Part shown: piece after piece, positions 27,540 to 42,239 of the stretch
How positions within the stretch are numbered: the stretch's first letter is position 1
Layout of the letters: each line of letters opens with the position of its first letter
Source of the DNA: Bugula neritina
Lineage: Eukaryota; Bryozoa; Gymnolaemata; Cheilostomatida; Bugulidae
NCBI GenBank assembly: GCA_964035545.1
Contig: OZ037766.1
Span: 30,153,140 to 30,217,139 of the forward strand
Length of the DNA: 64,000 bases
Direction: 5' to 3'
Notes under the pieces: generated by a model
Seen by the model: only the letters and a program-made list of their open reading frames with translations
The model's database searches: none
Told to the model about the DNA's origin: nothing
Position numbers and translations under genes: made by a program

Positions 27540-28770
27540 AATATTTTGCTATTCATACATGATTGGTTAAGTATACAATTGTAGACGATATCACAATATG
27601 TTGAAATTATATAAAACTAACTAACAATCTACCAACATTCAAGTGAAATATTTTATCTGTTATATCATATGTGTATATATACAGTCAAGGGAGACTGACA
27701 TAATACACTGAGCTTCAACTACCACTTTGCTTTTGCGACAGTCACTTAATACAAGACAGTGCATTGAAGCTAATGAATCTGGATTAGTGTAGGACAGATA
27801 ATAACAGTTAATCTCGTTATTTATGTTATAGGGATGGCTGAGGCTGAAATAATAGTAAATTATTTATAACGCAAGCTCTGAAATCAATCATGGACAGTGG
27901 GTGGCAGCCAAGAACAGCAACTATCTCGTAAAGATTTTTTGAAATGCCAATTTTGACTATTTAAATGTTTTAAATGACAAAATTGGGCTTTGCTTTTAGA
28001 AAGATTGTGCTTTTTGACAAACCTTGAGATATCATTTGCTCTGCTAATTATACGTTTAACATATGAGGAGAGGGGCATGCACCCTATAAAACATTCACAA
28101 TTATATGTGTGTAACTGCAGAATTAATGTAAATTTCTGGTGTCATCAAACAGATATTCTACATTTTAGTGTAGCACAGCATGTCTTCTGGCCCTAATTAA
28201 ATTTAACCAGAAAAAAGCAAATTCAAAATGTTTTTGGACCTGCCTAATTAGATAAAACGTTATATGCTAAACCGTTCTCAACAGTCACTTTATTGAAATA
28301 AAAACTTTTTCAATGAATCATTAACCCCTACCCCTACTTCAAGGTACCCTGGAAAAGATGGTAAAATATATCCAACAATATATTTCAGCCATTATAATAA
28401 CACTAATATACATACTCCAACTCTATATCCTAGCAGAGATGCATATAAAATATGTTGAGATTTTATACTGTGCAAGTCTACTATATATTAATTCACTTCA
28501 TATAGAGTAGAGTAGAATAGAGAAGAGAAGGGTAGAGTAGAGCAGGGCAGGGCAGGGCAGGGCACGGCAGGGCAGGGCAGGGCAGGGCAGGGCAGGGCAG
28601 GGCAGGGCAGGGCAGGGCAGGGCAGGGCAGGGCAGGGCAGGGCAGGGCAGGGCAGGGCAGGGCAGGGCAGGGCAGGGCAGGGCAGGGTAGGGTAGGGAAG
28701 GGAAGGGAAGGGTAGGGTAGGGTAGGGTAGAGTAGAGTAGAGAGGAGTAGAGTAGGGTAGAGTAGGGTCA
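27540..28770 (+). repeat. Left arm of a second inverted repeat
   Basis: Reverse-complement match to 32690-34052 over about 1.2 kb, including the pentamer array at its inner end. The interval between holds copy 4, a further pentamer array and a CR1-like insertion. A third copy of the outer part lies at 43125-43600 in direct orientation. Confidence 0.85.
28503..28770 (+). repeat. Pentamer array GGCAG/GGTAG/GAGTA (array 2)
   Basis: GAGTA edges, a GGCAG core of about 30 units (28540-28686) and a GGGTA/GGGAA transition. It differs from the partner arm, whose core is GGCGG on this strand sense. Confidence 0.95.
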
Positions 28771-28987
28771 TGGTAACGGTTGATAACGGTTGGTAACGGT
28801 TGGTTATATAATAAGAAATGTTGGTCTGATATATTATAACAGTAAAGATGAAATACAACCCGTGAGTCTCTAGGGCCTAGCAATTTACTCAACTGGCAAT
28901 ATTGTCACTGTTTCAAAATTAATCTCACTGAAGCATATAAAGTCAAGATTAAGGATCTACAGGTTTAATTACTTTGAGTATTTGGAG

Positions 28988-28995
28988 TATAAAAA
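28988..28995 (+). promoter_or_regulatory. TATA box of copy 4
   Basis: TATAAAAA about 30 bases before a leader exon that ends CTTTAAG at donor GTGAAG (29062). Upstream and leader sequences match copy 1 closely (ACTTTGAGTAT, GGCACAACATCAAAAACTT). Confidence 0.75.
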
Positions 28996-29186
28996 GCCTG
29001 ATTATGAAAACAAAAGTTAGTCTATTGAAGGCAGAAAAGGCACAACATCAAAAACTTTAAGGTGAAGAATGCTTTTCTTGATAACTAGTTATATATTTGT
29101 ATTTTTCATATTCAAAAATTAATAAAATATAACAAACTTGATCTCTACTTATAATATACTTACAAATTTTTTTGAAGAAGCTGAAG

Positions 29187-30335
29187 ATGAGAACTTGGAT
29201 CTTGATAGCATTTGTATTGAGTGTAGCAGTGGTGTTTGTCTCTTCACAAAACCAAGCAGACTTTTCCTCTGCAGTATCTCTGTGTAAGTAATTTAATTCT
29301 TTATGATTATATGTTATTTTTGTAAATTTTGTTATTAGATTGCAGTAAAGTGATAGTCAAGTGATTGGGCAAATTTTTAAACTTTTTCAGACAAAAGAAA
29401 TTGGAAAAAAGAATTATCTGAATGTCTTAATTGAAGCTAATTGTTTTGACTTTTCTAGCATTAGGAAATATGTCTGCTACTTTGTATACTGTTGATAAAA
29501 ATATAGCAAATTAAATTTTGATACCTATTACGTAACTGCATTTTATAGAGGTCAAAAGGAAATTATACTTTACGTCATTTCTATGGCCAAATTTTGATTT
29601 GTTATTTCAGCATGCCAAGCTTGTTTACGTTCTCGTACTCAAGCATGCCTTCAGCGCTTAGGAGTAGGTAGAGGAGGCAGGGGTGGTAAAGGGAAAAAGA
29701 GAAAAAATAAAAGAGGAGACAGGAGAGGCAATAGAAGAGCGGGCAAGAGCAAGAGAGGCAATAAAAAAGGGGGCAAAAGAAGTAAAAGAAAAGGGGGCAA
29801 GAGAAGTAAAAGAAAAGGGGGTAAAGATGGAAAGAGATCAGCTCGAATTTGCAATATAGAAGCCCAGCGACTCTGTATTAGCTTTTGTCAGCCACCAGCC
29901 CCAGCACCTACACAACCACCAATCACACCAGCTCCAATTCGTGCAGCACGAATTACACCAGCACCAATTATGATACAACTTATTACACAAGCACCTATTA
30001 GACCAGCACCAATAACACCACCACCAATTACTGCTGCACCAACCACTGCTGCACCAACTACTACTACACAAGCCATCGTCGCACGATTCGCTGGCGCAAT
30101 CATCTTCGCACCAGCACCCACTACAACAACAACCACTACAACAACAACACCCACTACAACAACAACACCCACTACAACAACAACACCCACTACAACAACA
30201 ACACCCACTACAACAACAACACCCACTACAACAACAACACCCACTACAACAACAACACCCACTACAACAACAACACCCACTACAACAACAACACCCACTA
30301 CAACAACAACTTCAACGCCAGATAAAAGAAAATAA
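29187..30335 (+). CDS. Secreted Cys-flanked Lys/Arg/Gly-rich protein with mucin-like tail (copy 4, intact)
   Basis: Two coding exons, 29187-29283 (donor GTAAGT) and 29611-30335 (acceptor TTTCAG, stop TAA), give 273 residues; a leader exon (about 29018-29061) follows a TATA box. The signal peptide is MRTWILIAFVLSVAVVFVSS. Cysteines at about 34, 37 and 45 and at 113, 121 and 125 keep the spacing of copy 2. The linker is more Lys-rich, with a repeated KGGKRSKRK motif. The tail has ITPAP-type units and then about nine exact PTTTTT units made by an 18-base tandem repeat, ending STPDKRK. The signal exon is almost identical to that of copy 1, so copies 1 and 4 are the closest pair. Length variation of the Thr tract between individuals is expected. 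The function is unknown; secretion is well supported. Confidence 0.87.
30118..30310 (+). repeat. 18-base coding tandem repeat in copy 4
   Basis: About nine copies of an ACAACAACAACACCCACT-type unit in frame, each encoding five Thr and one Pro. Confidence 0.93.
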
Positions 30336-30500
30336 ACAAAAACTACATTTGAAACATTAGCTTCTCTGCAATTAATCGGCTGTATTTTAAATTGTCTACC
30401 AATTAGCTATTTTTTTTTTTGACAAAACAATTTTTGTTGCGAAATTTAGGTAGTTTAAAAGGTATTGGTGTTATAATGCTTTTTCTCCTTTTGACTATCA

Positions 30501-30506
30501 AATAAA
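30501..30506 (+). terminator. Poly(A) signal of copy 4
   Basis: AATAAA about 165 bases after the stop, in the context ACTATCAAATAAAG shared with 18.9 kb. Confidence 0.7.
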
Positions 30507-30814
30507 GTCTACTGGTTATTTAAAATCCTAAGCTAAAATATTTTATGCTTGTTACTAGACATTTAAGGAATTCGCAACATCAGAACTTGGCAAACATTTC
30601 TAACAATACTTACCATTCCAAAAACTACAAAAAAAAATTTGACAAAGTTATCAATTTCAGATGAAGCATGCATGTGGCTAAATTTTCAATTTGACTTCAG
30701 GAGTTTAGTATACAAACAACTTTTATATTATAGCTGAAAGCCAATTGCTAACATAAATTGTGATGTGGGAAAATATTTTTTATTTAAAATAATTGGATTA
30801 GATTAGAGAAGAAT

Positions 30815-31080
30815 AAGGTAGAAAAGAGTAGAGTAGAGTAGAGTAGAGTAGAGTAGAGTAGGGTAGGGTAGGGTAGGGTAAGGTAGGGTAAGGTAGGGTA
30901 GGGTAGGGTAGGGTAGGGTAGGGTAGGGTAGGGTAGGGTAGGGTAGGGTAGGGTAGGGTAGGGTAGGGTAGGGTAGGGTAGGGTAGGGTAGGGTAGGGTA
31001 GGGTAGGGTAGGGTAGGGTAGGGTAGGGTAGAGTAGGGGAGGGTAGGGTAGGGTAGGGTAGGGTAGGGGAGGGTAGAGTA
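30815..31080 (+). repeat. Pentamer array TAGGG (array 3)
   Basis: GAGTA edge followed by nearly perfect GGGTA units with a few AGGTA and GGGGA variants. It ends at GTATAACTTAAGGTAATAAATAAC, also seen after array 5. Confidence 0.95.
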
Positions 31081-31162
31081 TAACTTAAGGTAATAAATAA
31101 CAATTGTTCTAATCATGTTTTGTAGTTATGAGTGAGAAAATTTGTGCTGTGAGGCCCTACAC

Positions 31163-32462
31163 CTTGATTGATTGATTGATTTTATTTCTATCACTAACCT
31201 GATATATGTTGTGCCAAAAAAAGGTGTTGAATACCGATGCCCCTGATATTAAAAATGATAACAGTGTAACATACATGGCTTAAAAATAAGAATAAAAAGT
31301 CTCTGAGGCTGGAAATCAATTGACAAAAATTATTATACAAGTTTATTTAGCTTGAGTGCTGCCTGGCGTATAAAAGAATCTCTGCCCCATGCATGTGCTT
31401 CTGTATTTAATAGTACGATATCGTCCTGATGGGCCCTTTTCAAGAAAGTCCTTTAGAAAATGATTGTCATCATGTATATATTGCAGTAGCAAGATTTTAG
31501 TTCTGACATCTATTAGATTGTCGATATCCCCAAGATCTTTGATGCGCCTAGTTTGAGTGCCTCTTTAAAAAAGTGCCGGAGTTGCTTTTTATCTTTAGCA
31601 TACAGGGAGATGTAAAGAATGGGCAGACAGTAAGTAAGAAGGGAGATAATAAAACTTTTAAATAGCATACTAGCCAGGGTGGTTGAACAAAGGTAAACAA
31701 AATTTCTAACAATATATAACATTCTTTGACTAGCTTTTGTTGCCACAGAGTTAATGCGCTCTTCAAAACGAAGTTTGTTGTCTATATCCATACCCCTACA
31801 TATTTCACATTGTCACTAAAACTGATACTAACATGATTCAAAATCATAGCAGGGGTGTCTGGCTAAATCCTGTTAGTGGAAAACAATATTTCTTGGGTCT
31901 TACTTGGGTTCAACAAAAGGGCTAAGGAATTACATTCATTGGATATTCTATTTACTTCAAAAAAATAATTACTCAAAGCAGACTCATCCGAAATACAACC
32001 TATTACACAAGTGTCGTCTGCATATTTTAAAATAGTGACATTATATACTAGTTTGAGATGTAATTCCATCAGTGTAAACAGAAAACAAAAGAGGGCTTAA
32101 CACAGAACCTTGGGGAGTGCCTGTAAAATTGGTAACAATAGGCTGAGACATATAGTGCCATCAACTAATGTTCTTTGAACTCGGCCACTGAGGAAACTGG
32201 TTATTCATCCTGTTACATTACAGTCCAGATGTTGTAGCTTAGGTATAAGATGACTAATGTTTATAGTACTAAAAGCAAAAAAGAGAAATCTAGGAACAGG
32301 CATGGTGAGTAATTACAATTAGCTTGTCCGTCAATAAAATTAGTAACAGTCGTAGCGAGGCAGAGCGCTGCATCCTGGGTTGAACGGTGTGAGCGATAAG
32401 CAAACTGAAATTTATCCAAGGGAGTGTGGTTAGAGATGTAGTTCTTCATAAGTCTCTCTATA
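31163..32462 (-). mobile_element. 5'-truncated CR1/Jockey-like non-LTR retrotransposon
   Basis: Broken minus-strand frames read reverse transcriptase motifs in the expected order: KFQFAYRSHRSTQDA, LFLDFS, ILKYADDTCVIG (the catalytic YADD), LLLNPSKTQEI, then DIDNKLRFEERINS and ATKASQRMLYIVRNF of the thumb/C-terminal region. Several frameshifts and a stop show it is dead. The 3' end carries tandem AATC units (31165-31182). It interrupts sequence found uninterrupted at 36305-36340: the flanks GAGGCCCTACACCT (left) and TTTATTATATAGACTATTC (right) are contiguous there, which fixes both ends of the insertion. Confidence 0.85.
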
Positions 32463-32689
32463 AATATTTATTATATAGACTATTCTGTAATTAGACTATA
32501 AGTTAACTAACTATATATATAGCACTACTATATATCTTAAAAAACAACACCACCTGTAAAAGAATTTCTTGCACTAGACTGGGCTTGAGGACTACACTTC
32601 ACCTGGGCTAGGGTTTGTGCCCTTTCAACTACTGTTTTTATTTACTAATTCACTTTCAAAGCTAGCTTAGCTCAGCTACCCTACTCTAC

Positions 32690-33058
32690 CATACCCTACT
32701 CTACCATACCCTATTCTACTCTTCCCTATTCTACTCTTCCCTACTCTACTCCACTCTACTCTGCTCTGCCCTGCCTTGCCCCGCCCCGCCCCGCCCCGCC
32801 CCGCCCCGCCCCGCCCCGCCCCGCCCCGCCCCGCCCCGCCCCGCCCCGCCCTGCCCCGCCCCGCCCTGCCCTGCCCTGCCCTACCCTACCCTACTCTACT
32901 CTACCCTACCCTACTCTACCCTACTCTACTCTACCCTACTCTACTCTACTCTACTCTTCTCTACCCTACTCTACCCTACTCTACTCTACTCTACTCTACT
33001 CTACTCTATCCTACCCTTCTCTTCTCTACCCTTCTCTTCTCTATTCTACTTTATTCTA
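32690..33058 (-). repeat. Pentamer array (array 4, reverse orientation)
   Basis: On the plus strand CCCTA/CTCTA edges enclose a CCCGC core (about 32776-32860) and CCCTG transitions. It is the inverted partner of array 2. Confidence 0.95.
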
Positions 33059-34052
33059 TATGAAGTGAATTAATATATAGTAGACTTGCACAGTATAAAA
33101 TCTTAACATATTTTGTATGCATCTCTGCTAGGATATAGAGTTGGAGTACGTATATTAGTGTTATTATAATGGCTGAAATATATTGTTGGATACATTATAC
33201 CATCTTTTCCAGGATACCATGAAATAGGGGTAGGGGTTAATGATTCATTGAAAAATTTTATATTTCAATAAACTGACTGCATGTTGAGAACGGCTCAGCA
33301 AATAAATTTTTTTTTATTATAGGCAGGTCCAAAAAACATCTTGAACACGTTTTTTTCTGGTTAAATTTAATTAGGGTCAGAAGACATGCTGTTTTACACT
33401 AAAATGTAGAATATCTGTATGATGACGAATTTACATTAATTCTGCGCAGCTACACACATATAATTGTGAATGCTTTATATAGGTTACATGCCCCTTTCCT
33501 CATATGTTAAACTTATTAGCAGAGCAAATGATATTTTAAGGTTTGTCAAAAAGCACAATCTTTCTAAAAGCAAAGCCCAATTTTGTCATTTAAAACTTTT
33601 AAATAGTCAAAATTTGCGTTTCAAAAGAATTTTACAAAGTTTGCTGTTTTTGGCTGCCACCCACTGGCCATGCATGATTTATTTCAGAGCTTGCATAAAT
33701 AATTTACCATTATTTCAGCCTCAGACATTCCTATAACATAAATAACTGTAAGCGCATGCTTTAGATGATTAACTGTTATTATCTGTCCTCCACTAATCCA
33801 GATTCATTAGCTTCAATGCAAAGTCTTGTATTAAGTGCATGACTGTCGCAAAAGCAAAATGGTAATTGAAGCTCAGTATATTATGATATTATGTCAGTCT
33901 CCCTTGACTGTGCATGTACACACATATATATAGTAGATAAAATATTTTACTTCAATCTTGGTAGATTGTTAGTAAGTTTTATATAATTTCAACTTGTAAT
34001 ATATTCTACAATTGTATACCTAACCAATTATGTATGAATAGCAAATTATTCT
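32690..34052 (-). repeat. Right arm of the second inverted repeat
   Basis: Reverse-complement partner of 27540-28770. Matching landmarks include the TTTAGAAAGATTGTGC-type sequence near 28000 and 33560, and GTAGATTGTTAGT near 27630 and 33960. Confidence 0.85.
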
Positions 34053-34053
34053 C

Positions 34054-34502
34054 AAGTTGCGTTTATACCTCTGCTGAAAAAAGTACCGAGTTTAGGTTAA
34101 TAACGCTTTTCCGGGTACCCCTTTATAGTCAAACTTAAACTCGTTGAAATCATATTGATGCGGTTGCTCACTTTCTGAAATTGAAATTTGACTCGCATAA
34201 TAGCTATTTGATGCCCTTTGTAAATGTCGTGAATTAGTGAAGCGGAAAGCATAAAAGCGATAATTGAGAAAGCGTAGGCTATATAATTATAACCGTATAA
34301 GTACGTTGTCTAATCGCCAAAGTAATAACTAAATAACGATGTTTACACGGAGTTATTACTCCTATTCTAAAATTGGCCGATTAAGTTATCACAGTACAAA
34401 AATTTCAACGGGTGGCTTTTACAATGCAATGCAACTCAGAGAAATTTCAACCCGGCCAAATTGAAATTTTGACCGAAAATCGTGAAGGTTTAAACGCAAC
34501 TT
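34054..34502. mobile_element. MITE with 17-base terminal inverted repeats (full copy)
   Basis: Begins AAGTTGCGTTTATACCT and ends with its complement (one mismatch, AGGTTTAAACGCAACTT), about 450 bases, with no open frame of interest. The flanking sequence resembles the uninterrupted region near 10100. Right-end and internally deleted copies are at 21418-21531 and 36931-36997. Confidence 0.75.
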
Positions 34503-35140
34503 CATACAAACATTTTCAACAGAAATATTTACTAAACTGTATGTGGGGGAGAGTTATTATAGACATGGAATGCATATACAATACATGGTGCATACAGATT
34601 CAAAAATAATATGTTCAGGGCATTACCAGTATCTAAATAAAGTGCTTCTTTCCCCAAAGATATTGGTCAGTGAAATGGTGTAGTGACCAAAGTTTAACTG
34701 AGGTGATTATTATTTACATAATTCAAATGCTATCAGTCAGAGTGTTATATATATAGACAATTTATAATACGCAAATAAAAATATGCAAATATATACTACT
34801 TGAAATTCCTAATTGGTTGTATTGTAATTATTTCTAAAGTATGCATGCAGGACACATATATACTGTGTGCGTGTGTCTACTGTATTATACCAGTTGTCGT
34901 ATTTGATTTATTGACGCTTGATTAAACATTTCAATTAGGTTCATCTTAATAAAACTACAACACTATAAATTATCAACAAAAAGAAAGAGAATCTAAGTAT
35001 AAAATAACATAATGGAATACAGAATGCCTGGTGGTTCTGTTCATAGTAAGATACTGACTACTAATTTTCATCTTATACTTGCTTGCTATAATAAATAACT
35101 ATAAATAGCTATAATAGCTATAAACAGTAGCTAGCTAGTA
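34503..35140. other. Duplicated flank, no gene
   Basis: 34560-34740 resembles 10200-10390. Nothing else recognised. Confidence 0.5.
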
Positions 35141-36225
35141 AAGTAGAGAAGAGTAGGGTAGAGCAGAGTAGGGTAGGGTAGAGTAGAGTAGAGTAGAGTA
35201 GAGTAGGGTAGGGTAGGGTAGAGTAGGGTAGGGTAGGGTAGAATAGGGAAGAATATATTATAGTAGGGTAGGGTAGAGTAAAGTGGGGTAGGGTGGAGTA
35301 GGGTAGGGTAAGGAAGAGTAGAGTAGAGTAGGGAAGAGTAGAGTAGAGTATAGAGTAGAGGTGGGTAGGGTAGGGTAGGGTAGGGTAGGGTAGGGTAGAG
35401 TAGGGTAGAGTAGAGTAGAGTAGAGTAGGGAAGGGTAGAGTAGGGTAGGGTAGAGTAGAGTAGAGCGGAGTAGGGTAGAGTAGAGTAGAGTAGAGTGGGG
35501 TAGGGTAGATCAGGGTAGGGTACTAGAGAAAAGTACAGTAGAGTAGAGTAGGGAAGAGTACAGTAGAGTAGGGTAGGGAAGAGTACAGTAGAGTAGAGTA
35601 GGGAAGAGTAGAGTATAGAGTAGAGGTGGGTAGGGTAGAGTAGGGTAGGGTAGGGTAGGGTAGAGTAGGGTAGAGTATGGAGTAGAGTAGAGTAGAAAAA
35701 AGTAGAGTAGCGTAGGGTAGAGTAGAGCGGAGTAGAGTAGGGTAGAGTAGAGTAGAGTAGAGTGGGGTAGGGTAGAGTAGGGTAGAGAAGAGTAGAGTAG
35801 AGTAGAGTAGGGAAGAGTAGAGTAGAGTAGAGTGGGGTAGGGTAGAGTAGGGTAGGGTAGGGTAGAGTAGGGTAGAGTATGGAGTAGAGCAGAGTAGAGA
35901 TGAGTAGAGTAGGGTAGGGTAGAATAGGGTAGAGTAGAGTAGAGTAGGGTAGTGTAGAGTAGGGTAGTGTAGGGTATGGTAGAGTAGAGCGGAGTAGAGT
36001 AGGGTAGAGTTGAGTAGCGTAGAGTGGGGTAGGGTAGAGTAGGGTAGGGTAGAGAAGAGTACAGTAGAGTAGAGTAGGGAAGAGTAGAGTAGAGTGTAGA
36101 GTAGAGGTGGGTAGGGTAGAGTAGGGTAGGGTAGGGTAGAGTAGGGTAGAGTAGGGTAGAGTATGGAGTAGAGTAGAGTAGAGAAGAGTAGAGTAGCGTA
36201 GGGTAGTGTAGGGTAGGGTAGAGTG
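35141..36225 (+). repeat. Pentamer satellite TAGGG/TAGAG with higher-order structure (array 5)
   Basis: About 1.08 kb of GGGTA and GAGTA units with recurring variant blocks. GTAGAGGTGGGTAGGG occurs near 35355, 35618 and 36105; GAGCGGAGTAG near 35462, 35722 and 35984; GAGTATGGAGTAG near 35672, 35876 and 36160. Roughly 260-base spacing recurs, so longer blocks were duplicated. The 376-residue STLPY-type frame is an artefact, since the 15-base triple unit has no stop. Confidence 0.93.
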
Positions 36226-36930
36226 TAACTTGAGGTAATAAATAACAATTAATCTAATCATGTTATATATTAAAGTTTTATGGCTATGACTGAGAAAATT
36301 TGTGCTGTGAGGCCCTACACCTAATGGTTTTTTATTATATAGGCTATTCTGAAATTAGACTATAAGTTATGTAACTATACATATAGCACCACTATGTATC
36401 TTAATATTACAACACCACCTGTAAAGTTTTTTCTTGCACCAGACTGGGCTTGAGTACTGCACTTCACCCGGGCTAGGGTTTGTGCCTGTTCCACCACTGT
36501 TTTTGATTACTAACTCACTTTCAAAGCTAGCTTAACTCAGCTGTATAGCTAGCTACTGTTAGCTATTATAACTATTTATAGGTATTTATTATAGCAAGCA
36601 AGTAGATGAAAATTAGTAATTAGTATCTTACTATGAACAGAACCACAAAGTATTTTTATACCATCATGTTATTCTATACTCAAGTTTTGTTTCTTTTTGT
36701 TGATAATATTTTATAGTGTTGTATATAGTTTCAATAAGAAATGATCAATTTCTTGTGTAATGTTTTGTAATGCTATCAGTCCATCATTTATTATATTATA
36801 GTTAACATTGCTTTATAGGTGTCATGGTTGTTTGGTTGGTTACGGTTGATAACTGTTGGTAATGGTTGGTTGGTTATATAAGAAAGGTTGGTCTGTTATA
36901 TAATAACAGTAAAGATGAAATTCAACCTGC
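36226..36930. other. Duplicated flank with the empty site of the CR1-like insertion
   Basis: 36226-36540 matches 31081-31162 joined to 32463-32660. No gene seen. Confidence 0.7.
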
Positions 36931-36997
36931 GAAGTTGCGTTTATACCTCTAATGAAAGGTATAAAGGTATGAAGGTATAAAGGTATAAAGGCAACTT
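36931..36997. mobile_element. Internally deleted mini-copy of the 34 kb MITE
   Basis: About 67 bases with both ends (AAGTTGCGTTTATACCTC and GGCAACTT) around several GGTATAAA/GGTATGAA repeats. The related site near 28860 (CAACCCGTGAGTCTCT) lacks it. Confidence 0.7.
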
Positions 36998-38299
36998 GAG
37001 TCTCTTGGGCCTAGTAATTCACTCAACTGGCAGACTGTGAAGTGAAAACTTCATACCACCTATGCATAGACATTATAAATGATCAGAATAATTTGGCTGT
37101 ATTTTTAATTTGTTTTAAGTAACAGTTATTTTTTATTATTATTTTTATAAAGAGTAATCTTTTATGGTTAACACCAGCATGCTATTAGATTGGCAATGAG
37201 CAGCTAGTTAACTGACAATTGTATTATCAAGCAGAATTACTATAGATATTATAGTTTTCATGTTCGAAGAGCTGATACTCTTCAAGCAACTTTCTGGATA
37301 AGATGGGAACGTCAAACAAAAAATTATAGCTTGTTTTTTTAATAGTGTGTCATAGCTGCTGGTCATTACTTCATTTCTCATATTTTGTTATAATTACTTT
37401 AGGCTACTATACCATGCAACAGCTGAAGTCATAAAGTTATTCAAATTTTGTATAGTTTCAATAACTTTATATATAGCCTACTGCCAATTGAATTTTTTGC
37501 TATTCTCATTATAATGAAACTTTATCAATAACAAAAATTTTATTTTTCATTTGCCAGAATGATAATCGAGTTAGTTTACTTCATTTAGTACACACCGGCA
37601 ACTTATGACCTATCATTAAAGTTTGCTCAAAATCAATCGAAATTTACTATACACGCTATTTTTATGTGCTGGTATTAACTATACGCAAAACAGAAAAGGC
37701 TGGAAGGGGATTCCCCAAAATTAAAGCCAGGTCATTGTCATGTGCGCTTAATATTCTATATGTGCTAACCGTTACGAAAAAAAAACCGTAAAGGTCCGTA
37801 ACCAAAACTAGCTGAATAATTAGGAAAAAACATCGGAAATAAAGCAAAATTAAAAAGAACTTTGATTATTTAGGTGTATTTTTTGGTGTTTTACTAGTTT
37901 TGGCTAAAAGACCATGTTCAAATTACCAGCTAAATTGTGAAAAAATAGCAAAAAACTGAAGTTATCCAGTGTGTACTAAATTAGGTAAAATGACCCAATC
38001 ACATATCTATAGTCTCTTGATGTTGACTTAAATTACATAAAAATAGTTTATTGGGACAAAGAAGAGATTAGATTCTTTTAATCTTGGATTAGCCAGAGGT
38101 TTGGGCCCTGCAGTTGACAATAAGTATTATATATTGTCTAAGATCTACGTATTTAAATATATTATTTTATGGCATTTAATAAATATTACCAACAGAATTA
38201 TAACGGTTCAGCAAGTAAATCCAACAAAATAAAACCACGATTTTTAGCTTTAGTTTATCTGAAATAATTTTAGTTGAAAACATCAGCTATGCCTTCATA
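36998..38299. other. Upstream flank of copy 5, no gene
   Basis: 37060-37270 matches 43790-43990, and 38220-38290 matches 11450-11540, so this is the 5' flank of the duplicated unit. Promoter, leader and signal exon of the family are absent. Confidence 0.65.
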
Positions 38300-38695
38300 G
38301 AAAAGTTAAAAGAGAAATTAGAAATAGTAAAGGGGGCATATCTGGGAGGAGAAGTAGCAGAAGGCAACAAAATAGAGATGACAGAAGAGCTAGAAGAATT
38401 GAGGTCTTGGGAACAGAATTTAAATCTGCAATATAGAAGCAGGAAAACTTTCTGCTATTTTTTGCCAGCCGCCAACCTCAGCACCTACACCATGTTCAAT
38501 CACCTCAGCATCAATCACTGCAGCACCATTCACACCATCGCCATTTATGCTACCTTTCATTACAATAGCACTCATTACACCACCACCAATTACATCAGCT
38601 CCCGCTTACACCAGCCCCTACAGCACTGCAGCTCCAGTTACGACTGCACCAAAAACTACTGCAACAGCAACTGCTGAACCAACTCTAGCGCACCA
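38300..38695 (+). pseudogene. Copy 5 of the secreted basic/mucin family (5' deleted)
   Basis: Aligns to copy 3 from the middle of the basic linker (SGRRSSRRQQNRDDRRARR) through an ICN-equivalent, CQPP-equivalent sequence and the Pro/Thr tail, but with a stop, frameshifts and no signal or first-cysteine segment. The unit's upstream flank (matching 11450-11540) is joined directly to the linker, so one deletion removed promoter, leader, signal exon and the CxxC segment. The 3' untranslated sequence (GCATCTGTGCGG, TGCAAATTAACATG) matches copy 3, its closest relative. Confidence 0.8.
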
Positions 38696-38889
38696 AATAA
38701 AAAAATGCATTTGAAAGCGTGGCATCTGTGCGGTGGGCTGTATTGAATTTCTTCGATCAGTTGATGGTTTTCATACTATGCAAATTAACATGTTACTTTG
38801 TAAAACTATAATTATTTAGAAAGTTTTAATGTCAATACTAATTTTGTAGTTTTAGCTATGAAATAAATTTTATTAGTCAATTGAAATCA

Positions 38890-41984
<3,095 letters not shown>

Positions 41985-42239
41985 AAACTCTGTATAGCCT
42001 ATTTATATATATTTTATGTACTATATTGAATAGTATCCAAATACCTATAAAGTATAATCACCTAACAACAACTTCATGCATCTGCTATAAATTGTGTTTT
42101 TACATTATGTGTTTATTTTTTATATATTTAATTACACTTAAAAACCTATATAACAAAAAATCCACTGCTATGTTTGCGTTACATTCTACGTTATGTTTAG
42201 CATGTTAAATTTTTCAATGTAAAAATTTAAATCCACCAA

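Noticed and set aside
21204-36225. TAGGG arrays as telomere sequence
   Set aside because: The unit is five bases, not TTAGGG, mixes with TAGAG and GGCAG, occurs in both orientations and lies inside duplicated units; no chromosome end is indicated.
35131-36261. 376-residue frame of Ser/Thr/Leu/Pro/Tyr repeats
   Set aside because: A five-base repeat has no stop in any frame on this strand; all pentamer arrays give the same kind of frame.
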